Source: Lysobacteraceae bacterium (GTDB lineage: Bacteria > Pseudomonadota > Gammaproteobacteria > Xanthomonadales > Xanthomonadaceae). From it: a stretch of DNA of 8,316 bases. A model generated the notes under the pieces. It was given only the letters and a program-made list of their open reading frames with translations. It was not told the DNA's origin and did not search any database. The stretch lies in NCBI GenBank assembly GCA_003449515.1, contig DMHI01000155.1, positions 1 through 8,316 of the forward strand, given 5' to 3'. Positions 1-4,927 of this stretch are shown here, piece after piece (position 1 is the stretch's first letter; the number at the start of each line of letters is the position of its first letter). The position numbers and the translations under genes were made by a program.

Positions 1-22
1 CAATCAGGCGCTCGGCGATCAT
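1..22 (-). CDS. Start of next lysis gene, probably Rz-type i-spanin (partial)
   Basis: An ATG at 22-20 shares one base with the endolysin stop (TGATG), and the seven visible residues read MIAERLI before the window ends. In phage lysis cassettes the gene directly after a GH24 endolysin is commonly the inner-membrane spanin Rz, whose product starts with a short N-terminus and a membrane helix. Position and overlap support a real gene; the identity is inferred from gene order only. Confidence 0.5.
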
Positions 23-519
23 CACAGCGCGATCCTCCCCTCACATATGGCGCGCTCCTCGGCACGGCGGGCGGTCAGCCCAGCGAGGCGGCGGCCCGCG
101 GCGTAGTCCCATCGACTGAGTTGGGCACACCACTCTGCGGCCGGCCTCCCCTCGTTGAGTAGGCGCACAAGCGTGGATCGGCAGGCCGCGCCTGCGCCGA
201 CGTTGTGCGACCAAAGCAGCAGGGCAACGGCCTCGTTGCGCTGCACCGGGCGGCGGATGCACGGCTCAAGCATCTGGGCGTGCTTGAGTAGCGACGCGCC
301 AAGCAGTGCGGTGCACTCGTCTCGGCTAAAGGCATCGCGCAGGCCCACCACGGCGCGGTCCGTTTCGCCCGCGCAGACGGTCGCAATGCCCACAGGGTCG
401 AGGTATGGGCGATGGACAACAGACTCCCAGCGCACTGATACCGGCACCGCAAGCAGCACGACAACCAGCGTCGCAATGCTGGCGGGGCCAGCCTTACTCG
501 TCTTTCGGCTGGTCGTCAT
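22..519 (-). CDS. SAR endolysin, GH24 lysozyme (lambdoid P21 R-like)
   Basis: The enzyme cleaves the glycan strands of peptidoglycan. Counting from ATG 519, E32, D41 and T47 in WESVVHRPYLDPVGIATVC fit the GH24 catalytic spacing E-x8-D-x5-T exactly. Other family signatures are NEAVALLLWSHNVGAGAACRS (95-115), RSTLVRLLNEG and the closing GLTARRAEERAIC. The usual Gly after the catalytic Glu is Ser here. Residues 1-10 are basic, and 11-29 (GPASIATLVVVLLAVPVSV) form a modest, Ala/Gly/Pro-containing hydrophobic stretch. This is a signal-anchor-release domain that would carry the enzyme through Sec in an inactive, membrane-tethered form. That stretch has no Cys, so activation would be by refolding as in P21 rather than by the P1-type disulfide switch; six Cys lie in the catalytic domain. 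ATG 519 overlaps the holin by 26 bases. An upstream TTG at 582 would bury the signal, so it is rejected. The stop overlaps the next start as TGATG. Confidence 0.93.
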   Translation of the reverse strand: MTTSRKTSKAGPASIATLVVVLLAVPVSVRWESVVHRPYLDPVGIATVCAGETDRAVVGLRDAFSRDECTALLGASLLKHAQMLEPCIRRPVQRNEAVALLLWSHNVGAGAACRSTLVRLLNEGRPAAEWCAQLSRWDYAAGRRLAGLTARRAEERAICEGRIAL

Positions 520-727
520 GGCGGCTGCGCTTTGCCTTGCGGTCTTGCCACGCCCAGTAGAACTTGACGGCGTTCTGGACAATCAGCCCGACCGTCAGGA
601 CGATGGTGGCGATGTATACCCAGTCCTGCATACCGATGCCGTAGTAACTCAGGCCGGTGATGGCGATCGGAATAGCGGGTGCCGCTCGTGTTGCAGCGTC
701 AACGGTGTCGCCTGCGTTTGCCATCAT
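494..727 (-). CDS. Phage holin, T7-like class II
   Basis: A 77-residue protein with a short N-terminus, a weakly hydrophobic segment rich in Ala, Gly and Ser (about 16-32, AAPAIPIAITGLSYYG), and a strong membrane helix at 36-58 (WVYIATIVLTVGLIVQNAVKF). It ends in a highly charged tail (QDRKAKRSRHDDQPKDE). Layout and spacing resemble the T7 gp17.5 holin, where an Ala/Gly-rich segment precedes an 'EWFYVA-IAYTV' helix. The protein would sit in the inner membrane and open at a set time to start lysis. AAGGA lies 6 bases upstream, and the start overlaps the preceding stop as ATGA. Two tandem ATGs (727 and 724) occur, but they differ by one uncharged Met only, so no dual-start antiholin is implied. 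The endolysin gene starts inside its 3' end. Weak hydrophobicity of the first segment would suit a pinholin, which is inference. Confidence 0.85.
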   Translation of the reverse strand: MMANAGDTVDAATRAAPAIPIAITGLSYYGIGMQDWVYIATIVLTVGLIVQNAVKFYWAWQDRKAKRSRHDDQPKDE

Positions 728-1032
728 CGATTGTCCTTGTAGAGGTAAGTCAGGTTGTCGGCTGCTGCCGCTCGGCGGCCTGCGCGCGCCAAGTCTTGCT
801 CAAACGCCCGGCGACAGTGCTGCCCTTGGTCAATGGGCCAAAACAGCACCTCAGCCAGCGTGCGCACGATGCGCCACTGCCAGCGCGGCGGACTGCGTAG
901 TGCTGTGTTGCGCCACGCCCGCCCGCTCAGGCTCTCGTCCGGCATGCCGTTGGCAAGCGCGACGTTGACCCACTGGCTTGTGGCGTCGCCAAGGCGTTGC
1001 AGGTACGGGCGGGTGTCCCAGCGGTCGATCAT
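724..1032 (-). CDS. Small conserved phage protein next to lysis genes, function unknown
   Basis: This 102-residue protein contains YLQRLGDATSQWVNVALANG, MPDESLSGRAWR (30-41) and a C-terminal helix with VLFWPIDQGQHCRRAFEQD (62-80). The order 'GDA-SQ-VNV ... P-ESLSGRAWR ... F ... HCRRAF--D--RA' is one I recognise from small proteins beside phage holin and endolysin genes. They have no demonstrated function and are sometimes mislabelled as helicase or pseudouridine synthase. It is basic and arginine/tryptophan-rich, with no membrane segment and no nucleotide-binding motif, so those enzyme labels are not supported. The start overlaps the preceding stop as ATGA without a clear ribosome site, and its stop overlaps the holin start as ATGA. 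A role in lysis timing or virion release is only a guess from position. Confidence 0.75.
   Translation of the reverse strand: MIDRWDTRPYLQRLGDATSQWVNVALANGMPDESLSGRAWRNTALRSPPRWQWRIVRTLAEVLFWPIDQGQHCRRAFEQDLARAGRRAAAADNLTYLYKDNR
734..738 (-). promoter_or_regulatory. Ribosome binding site for the holin
   Basis: AAGGA lies 6 bases before the holin ATG at 727, within the 3' end of the upstream gene. Confidence 0.7.
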
Positions 1033-1475
1033 GGCTTGGCGTGCGGGCTGGCAAGGTCGATGGGGGCAAGCAGGGCAGGCACGCGCGCTGCTGCGATGTG
1101 CCCCTGCTGCGCGAGGTAGCCGACGAGCATCTGCGTTTGCGGTAGCGTCACGTCGATCCGCTCGGCGCTGTTGAACAGGAACATCGCGTCATCCAGCACC
1201 GGATCGGCGGCAGTCGCCGCGCGGATCGCTGTGCGCTCCTGCTGCGTGAGCCGAGACAGGAAGCCGAAGTGCGACATATACGGCGTGGTCGTTTGCGCGA
1301 GGGGCTGCGGATCGGAGGGCGGCAGCACAGGGGCGGAAAACACCGCGCCGTCATACGTCCATCCGATGCTTGGGCGCAGCGCGAGGCCGGTCACGTCGAT
1401 ACCGCCAAGCCACGAGTCAGCAAGGATGACGTTGACGACGGCGCTGTTTTCGACAATGGCAAAGATGCGAGACAC
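1029..1475 (-). CDS. Tail-fibre-assembly-like phage protein, 148 aa
   Basis: The N-terminus reads MSRIFAIVENSAVVNVILAD, and residues 36-51 contain SIGWTYDGAVFSAPVL. This 'I-E-x-VVNVI-AD ... IGW-YDG--FS-P' pattern is common in small phage proteins encoded just after tail fibres, often annotated as tail fibre assembly or chaperone-like. The C-terminal half (68-136) is helical: SHFGFLSRLTQQERTAIRAA, then MLVGYLAQQGHIAAARVPALL. It resembles the conserved 'F--RFT--E' tail of related phage proteins. The start is a GTG sharing one base with the preceding TAG, backed by a strong GGAGG 7 bases upstream. The stop overlaps the next start as ATGA. Position directly after the glycine-rich adhesin suggests it helps fold or attach that protein, or is a minor tail subunit. 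The family resemblance is good; the precise role is inference. Confidence 0.78.
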   Translation of the reverse strand: MSRIFAIVENSAVVNVILADSWLGGIDVTGLALRPSIGWTYDGAVFSAPVLPPSDPQPLAQTTTPYMSHFGFLSRLTQQERTAIRAATAADPVLDDAMFLFNSAERIDVTLPQTQMLVGYLAQQGHIAAARVPALLAPIDLASPHAKP

Positions 1476-2257
1476 TACGCGCCCTCCACAAAAGTCAGAA
1501 TTAGCAGGCCAGGAGAGCCATTACCTGCCGTGACCGCGCCACCGGCAAACCACGCGGCTGATTGACCGCCAGCGCCATGACCAGTTGCGTTAACGCCATT
1601 GCTGTTAGCAGATGGCGCGCTCGTGCGGATCAAACACGATCCAAACAAACTTGGTGCACCCGCGCCGAATCCGTGAGAGTTCTGATTTCCAAGCGAACCG
1701 CCAGCTCCAACTCCTAGCGTACTTGCGCCGCTTGCCGCCCCCGATCCAGCGGAGGCAGTTGTTGTGGCACCTAGCCATGCTGCTCCGACATTAGAGCTAC
1801 CACTTTGCTCCATCGGGACCGCATTCATGTACGCCCATCCGCCGGCCATGCTCGTCTGCGATGTTCCGTTTCCGCCGCCGTTTAGTCGAATAACGTTTGC
1901 CCCCACCGTAAGCGACGTTTGCCCGCCCGGCCCTCCAAACGAGGTCGTGTCGCTTGATACAGAGCCGCCAGCTCCCCCCGCTCCGATGACTGCTGCAACT
2001 GAAAGAACGCCGGGCGGAATAATGACAGGATGCGTAACTGCGTATCCTCCTGCGCCACCTCCAGCGCCTAGACTTGCAGCAAGGCCACTCGCTGAGCCGC
2101 CCGCGCCGCCGCCTACGCCAGTCACATAAACGATGCCTCCCCCGCCCTGCGCCCACAGCGGGATGGGCAACGCAGGATTGCTTGAGGTAAGTATGTGGGT
2201 TTCGCGGCGCTGGGCCGCAGCACCACCGCCGAGGATCGAGGAAAGAGGCGTGCTCAT
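1475..2257 (-). CDS. Glycine-rich phage adhesin-like tail protein, 260 aa
   Basis: By count 63 of 260 residues are glycine (24%), with runs such as GVGGGAGGSASG, LGAGGGAGG, IGAGGAGGS and LGVGAGGSLG. The ending NGSPGLLILTFVEGA matches the closing 'G-GSPG-(hydrophobic strand)' of glycine-rich phage tail proteins. An ordered N-terminus (1-45) is followed by VYVTGVGGG and by beta strands (HPVIIPPGVLSVAAVIGAGG) alternating with glycine loops. Such sequences can form polyglycine-II sandwiches, as in the receptor-binding gp38 adhesins of T2-like and S16-like phages, and place variable loops at a fibre tip. That function is inferred by analogy. The start overlaps the upstream stop as ATGA and lacks its own clear ribosome site, so it probably depends on coupling. 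The stop overlaps the next start as TAGTG. Base composition is lower in G+C than in neighbouring genes, and the coding strand uses more A/T-ending codons, which is compatible with acquisition or exchange. Confidence 0.82.
   Translation of the reverse strand: MSTPLSSILGGGAAAQRRETHILTSSNPALPIPLWAQGGGGIVYVTGVGGGAGGSASGLAASLGAGGGAGGYAVTHPVIIPPGVLSVAAVIGAGGAGGSVSSDTTSFGGPGGQTSLTVGANVIRLNGGGNGTSQTSMAGGWAYMNAVPMEQSGSSNVGAAWLGATTTASAGSGAASGASTLGVGAGGSLGNQNSHGFGAGAPSLFGSCLIRTSAPSANSNGVNATGHGAGGQSAAWFAGGAVTAGNGSPGLLILTFVEGA
1483..1487 (-). promoter_or_regulatory. Strong ribosome binding site for the GTG-started assembly-like gene
   Basis: GGAGG lies 7 bases before a GTG at 1475, inside the last codons of the glycine-rich adhesin. 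It is what makes the GTG start convincing and suggests this gene is well translated. Confidence 0.8.
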
Positions 2258-3012
2258 GGCGCGGGGTAGAAGCCGGCAGTAGCGCGCCAGATAACGCCAG
2301 TGGTGGCCGGCAGGACAACGGTGGTGGCGGTCGCCTGCGCAGAGGACGCAATCGGTACGGCAAAGTCCTCGCGCAAGAAGGTCGTCGAGCCCTGCAACGC
2401 GGCGTCAGCCGGGAAGCTGAAAGCCAGCGCGCCCGGCAGGTTGGTCGTGGTGATGGTGACGGGTGTCGCCGCTGCCGTAAGCGCCGCCGCGGCAAAGCGC
2501 GTCATCGACAGGTACGTAATGTAATGCCGCAGCCCTGTGCCGGGCGACGGCAGAGTAAGTGTCACCGCAGCGCCAGCAGTGCCCACGGCGGTCACAGCGT
2601 CAGTCGTTGTCGTACCGACCAGCGACTGGTCAAGGGGCGCGGTCGAGGCCAACAGCGTAGCGACCAGCGAGCCCGAGGTGTACGCCGTTACTCGCACGCG
2701 CACGCGGTCGTATCCGGCGCACGATCCTTTCCAGGTGCCGGCGGTAGCACCGGCGAACGCAGGGGCAACGACGTAGCGCGTACCCACCTGATTGATAGGC
2801 CGGATGGCAATGGCGGCCCAGTTGGTGCCGTCCGCCGTGCCACTGACTTCGACCGTCAGGGTTGCGGTACCGCGCAGGTCGAGGGCGAAACTGGCGCAGC
2901 CATGCGCATCGACGATGACTTCGGCGGCGTTGGCGGCGAGGACGCCAGTGGCGTGCAGGTTTTCGCGCGGGTGGAGTGTCGCCACCGTGCGGTCGCGGCT
3001 GAGTTTTGCCAT
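2254..3012 (-). CDS. Phage structural protein with two beta-rich domains, 252 aa
   Basis: The protein begins MAKLSRDRTVATLHP. Domain 1 (about 30-125) contains TVEVSGTADGTNW, TAGTWKGSCAGYDRVRVRVT and TSGSLVATLLAS. This is the beta-sandwich-like layout seen in many phage virion proteins, where a 'GT-DGT-W' turn is followed by an 'RVRVTAYTSG' strand pair. Domain 2 (about 140-252) contains AAVTLTLPSPGTGLRHYITY, ATPVTITTTNLPGALAF and TTGVIWRATAGFY, a second conserved phage domain ending in an aromatic strand. ATG 3012 is chosen because GGAG lies 9 bases upstream and the start overlaps the previous stop as TAATG. An in-frame GTG at 3105 would add a histidine/arginine-rich 31-residue stretch that is an out-of-frame readout of the preceding gene. 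Its stop overlaps the next start as ATGA. A structural tail or decoration role is inferred; no named family can be assigned with certainty. Confidence 0.8.
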   Translation of the reverse strand: MAKLSRDRTVATLHPRENLHATGVLAANAAEVIVDAHGCASFALDLRGTATLTVEVSGTADGTNWAAIAIRPINQVGTRYVVAPAFAGATAGTWKGSCAGYDRVRVRVTAYTSGSLVATLLASTAPLDQSLVGTTTTDAVTAVGTAGAAVTLTLPSPGTGLRHYITYLSMTRFAAAALTAAATPVTITTTNLPGALAFSFPADAALQGSTTFLREDFAVPIASSAQATATTVVLPATTGVIWRATAGFYPAP

Positions 3013-3779
3013 TACAGAATGCTCCAGTGCAGGTTGATCGGGCCGCCGACAGCGCGCCCAAAGGATGCCCCTACCGTGATGGTGCCGGTGCCGGGCGTGC
3101 CCCACAGCCCCAGCAGCTCGATCATTTCAGGATCGTTTTCGTCAGCGTCTGTGGCCCCCGCAAGCCGCACCTCGACGCGCGATGCGGGCGTAACACCAGC
3201 GGCAGGGATGGTCTCTAGCCACTCCAGCGCGCCGCCGGCTGGCGTAACGGTGATGGTGCCGGTGCCGCCAGTAACGCCCCCGCCTCCGGCCGGCCCTGCC
3301 GGCCCCACTGCTCCGGGGGTCTGCAGCTCAAACACCGTGGCCGAGCGGACGATGACGGCGATTTGCTCGCCCCTCGCTGCCGATAGCGTGCCGCCCGGTG
3401 CAAGCGATTGCCCCGAGCCGTAGGCGATGCTGCGGCCTGCGCCGGGATCGAACACTGCCAGCGCACCCGCCGCCGAGCTGGACGCATTGCGTACCACGTA
3501 CTCTTCGCCCACCTGCGGCGATGCCGGGGCGTGGAACGTGGCCGTCGTTGCCAGCACCGCGAGTAGTGGCGTGTCGTCGGCCAGCGTCTGGCCTGCCGTA
3601 ACCACGGTGTAGTCCGCTGCGCCACCCCCACCGCCAGCCGCCCCAAGATCAACCCACGTCAAGCCGTCGGAAAACCAGAGGCGCGCACCCTGTTCGAGCA
3701 CGACGCCCGGCTCTGTCGCTGCGCTGGGTAGCGTGGCGACTTGGGCGAATCGAACGCCGATGGCAAACTCGCGCGCCAT
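3012..3779 (-). CDS. Phage tail fibre / structural protein with collagen-like segment, 255 aa
   Basis: Residues 1-46 include ARLWFSDGLTWVDLG, an N-terminal pattern frequent in phage fibre proteins. A polyglycine hinge (49-53) follows, then a beta-rich middle domain (57-152) with EEYVVRNASSSAAGALAVFD, RSIAYGSGQSLAPGG and an IAVIVRSATVFEL strand. Residues 156-168 (GAVGPAGPAGGGG) are a short collagen-like Gly-X-Y stretch. The C-terminal part (172-255) carries GTGTITV twice, flanking SRVEVRLAGATDADENDPEM, and ends in GPINLHWSIL; this ending resembles a C-terminal module found in other phage virion proteins. The first four residues, MARE, match the start of the preceding fibre protein. The start lies 2 bases after the preceding stop, and the stop overlaps the next start as TAATG. 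It is likely a fibre or appendage subunit. No enzymatic motif is visible. Confidence 0.8.
   Translation of the reverse strand: MAREFAIGVRFAQVATLPSAATEPGVVLEQGARLWFSDGLTWVDLGAAGGGGGAADYTVVTAGQTLADDTPLLAVLATTATFHAPASPQVGEEYVVRNASSSAAGALAVFDPGAGRSIAYGSGQSLAPGGTLSAARGEQIAVIVRSATVFELQTPGAVGPAGPAGGGGVTGGTGTITVTPAGGALEWLETIPAAGVTPASRVEVRLAGATDADENDPEMIELLGLWGTPGTGTITVGASFGRAVGGPINLHWSIL
3022..3025 (-). promoter_or_regulatory. Ribosome binding site deciding the start at 3012
   Basis: GGAG lies 9 bases before the ATG at 3012 of the two-domain structural protein. Together with the TAATG overlap it favours this start over the in-frame GTG at 3105. Confidence 0.65.
3076..3093 (-). repeat. 18-bp direct repeat, copy 1 (encodes GTGTIT)
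   Basis: The same 18 bases occur at 3250-3267, in the same orientation and reading frame. Both encode GTGTIT within the C-terminal part of the collagen-like fibre protein. The repeat marks an internal beta-strand duplication or simple constraint on a Gly/Thr motif. Confidence 0.7.
3250..3267 (-). repeat. 18-bp direct repeat, copy 2 (encodes GTGTIT)
   Basis: This copy is identical to 3076-3093 and lies 174 bases away within the same gene, just after the collagen-like segment in the protein. Confidence 0.7.
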
Positions 3780-3781
3780 CG

Positions 3782-4573
3782 TCAGCCGTCGATGACCACG
3801 CGGAATGCGTTGATGGCCGGCGCGCTGGCAAATCGCACCGTCACGCTGTTGATCGTGGTGTATTCGATGTCGGCGATCACTTCGTCGAACGCCCCGCTGT
3901 TGCGATAGACGCTGGCTTGCACGTCGCGCGTGCCAAGGTTGTGCGTAACGGTGTATTGCGTCGCCGTGCCATCACCGACAAGCTGCTGAAACTTGAGCGG
4001 GCGGCCTGCCCAGTTGGCGATCTTGAGCGGCGTAAGCGCAAGGTTGTCCGCCGTGCCCGCGTTCGTCTCGGCCTGTGTGGCAATTTCAATGATGCCGGCC
4101 GTCGTCTCGCTCGCCGCCGGGGCAGAAGTGCCAAACGAGGTCCAGAGGATGTTCGTGCTGCCGATCGTGCCGTTTACCGCCGTCTGGCGGAACGTCGCGC
4201 CGGCACTCGTACCCTCCTCGACGGTAACGACGGCCTGCTCAAGCTCGGGGAACGTGTTGGCGTCCGGCGAGCGTGTCATGGCGACGGCCGCGCCGTTCCA
4301 GATGTAAAGGCCGTTTTCGGTCTGTGTCGTCTGCGACCGCACAAGCACGCGATCGTTCGTCGCCATCGTGATGCTGTCGATGGTCGCGCCGGGCGACGCC
4401 AGACTGATGTTCGCTTGCGTGCTGACGCGCGCGCTGTCCTTCCAGGCGAGCCCCTCAATGGCGCTGTCTACGTAAGCCTTGTTCGCGGCGTGGCCGTCGA
4501 GGGTCGGTACTGGGACATTCAGCAGCCGAGAAACGTTGATGAAGTCAAGGTCAGTAAGGATTTCGCGGGCCAT
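3782..4573 (-). CDS. Phage tail fibre protein, 263 aa
   Basis: The N-terminus (MAREILTDLDFINVSRLLNV, then DGHAANKAYVDSAIEGLAWKD at 26-46) is the 'A-NKAYVD' pattern typical of fibre shafts. Residues 50-150 form a beta-rich domain with NDRVLVRSQTTQTENGLYIW and TFRQTA-GTIGSTNILWTSF; related segments occur in many phage fibres. Residues 155-184 (SETTAGIIEIATQAETNAGT, then LALTPLKI) match the phage tail fibre repeat of the Phage_fiber_2 type. Residues 207-263 (YTVTHNLGTRD to VVIDG) are the same C-terminal module as in the preceding gene. The ATG at 4573 has GGAG 7 bases upstream and lies 12 bases after the preceding stop. The next gene starts 2 bases after this stop. It probably forms a trimeric fibre contributing to host attachment. 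The fibre assignment is strong; receptor and symmetry are unknown. Confidence 0.88.
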   Translation of the reverse strand: MAREILTDLDFINVSRLLNVPVPTLDGHAANKAYVDSAIEGLAWKDSARVSTQANISLASPGATIDSITMATNDRVLVRSQTTQTENGLYIWNGAAVAMTRSPDANTFPELEQAVVTVEEGTSAGATFRQTAVNGTIGSTNILWTSFGTSAPAASETTAGIIEIATQAETNAGTADNLALTPLKIANWAGRPLKFQQLVGDGTATQYTVTHNLGTRDVQASVYRNSGAFDEVIADIEYTTINSVTVRFASAPAINAFRVVIDG

Positions 4574-4580
4574 GTTGGCG

Positions 4581-4584
4581 CTCC
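4581..4584 (-). promoter_or_regulatory. Ribosome binding site for the tail fibre gene
   Basis: GGAG lies 7 bases before the ATG at 4573. It overlaps the end of the preceding gene and sits partly in the 12-base gap. Confidence 0.65.
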
Positions 4585-4585
4585 G

Positions 4586-4927
4586 TCAGGTGAACCGCGC
4601 GCTGCCGGCGGTTGGGGTGGAAAAACTGATGGCGGTCTGATTGACCGATGTGTGCAGGATTGCGGCCTCGATTTCCGCTCCGCCGACGCTGTAAACCTCG
4701 ACTGCGGGGCGGAAGCCGAGATTGTGATTTACCGTCCAAGAGGGCGAAGGACTGGCCTGCGTATGCACAAAACTTTGCGACCCGCCAGCGAACGGCAGCC
4801 CGCCAGCCGTCAAGCCATTGCCTCGAAAGACTTGGTTAAGGTCGGTGTCGTAGACCAGCTCGCCAAGCTCGAGAACCAGCGGCGTGCGCTGGGCCGTGGT
4901 AATGCGCGGCAGGCGGAAGATGCTCAT
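4586..4927 (-). CDS. Small tail/receptor-binding protein with Mtd-like N-terminal domain
   Basis: This 113-residue protein has two parts. Residues 8-48 contain TTAQRTPLVLELGELVYDTD followed by GNGLTAGGLP. This is the 'GEL-YDTD--V--G-G-TAGG-P' pattern of the N-terminal domain of the Bordetella phage major tropism determinant and of many phage fibre proteins, where it helps form the trimer base. Residues 64-113 (WTVNHNLGFRP to the end) form a beta module that recurs at the C-terminus of the next gene (HNLG, VY, an E-x3-I segment, a final F-x-P strand). A strong Shine-Dalgarno lies 9 bases upstream, and the start overlaps the previous stop as ATGA, which suggests translational coupling. It lacks the C-type lectin fold of full-length Mtd and is far shorter, so it is not itself a tropism determinant of that kind. 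It is probably a fibre base or adaptor. Confidence 0.82.
   Translation of the reverse strand: MSIFRLPRITTAQRTPLVLELGELVYDTDLNQVFRGNGLTAGGLPFAGGSQSFVHTQASPSPSWTVNHNLGFRPAVEVYSVGGAEIEAAILHTSVNQTAISFSTPTAGSARFT

Noticed and set aside
155..742. Plus-strand open frame over the lysis genes
   Set aside because: It sits opposite the endolysin and holin, whose catalytic and membrane motifs are clear. It shows no family features of its own.
724..1032. Helicase or pseudouridine synthase function for the 102-residue protein
   Set aside because: No Walker A, helicase or synthase catalytic motif is present, and the length is far too short for either enzyme.
3288..3304. Inverted repeat GGCCGG-5-CCGGCC as a terminator
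   Set aside because: It lies inside the codons for the collagen-like GPAGPAGG stretch, has a short stem and is not followed by a T-run on the minus strand.
2524..3423. Plus-strand open frame (299 codons)
   Set aside because: It runs across two coupled minus-strand structural genes. Its Pro/Gly-rich content mirrors the collagen-like and Gly-rich coding on the other strand.
4586..4927. Diversity-generating retroelement target
   Set aside because: Only the N-terminal part looks Mtd-like. There is no C-type lectin variable region, no template repeat and no reverse transcriptase in the window.
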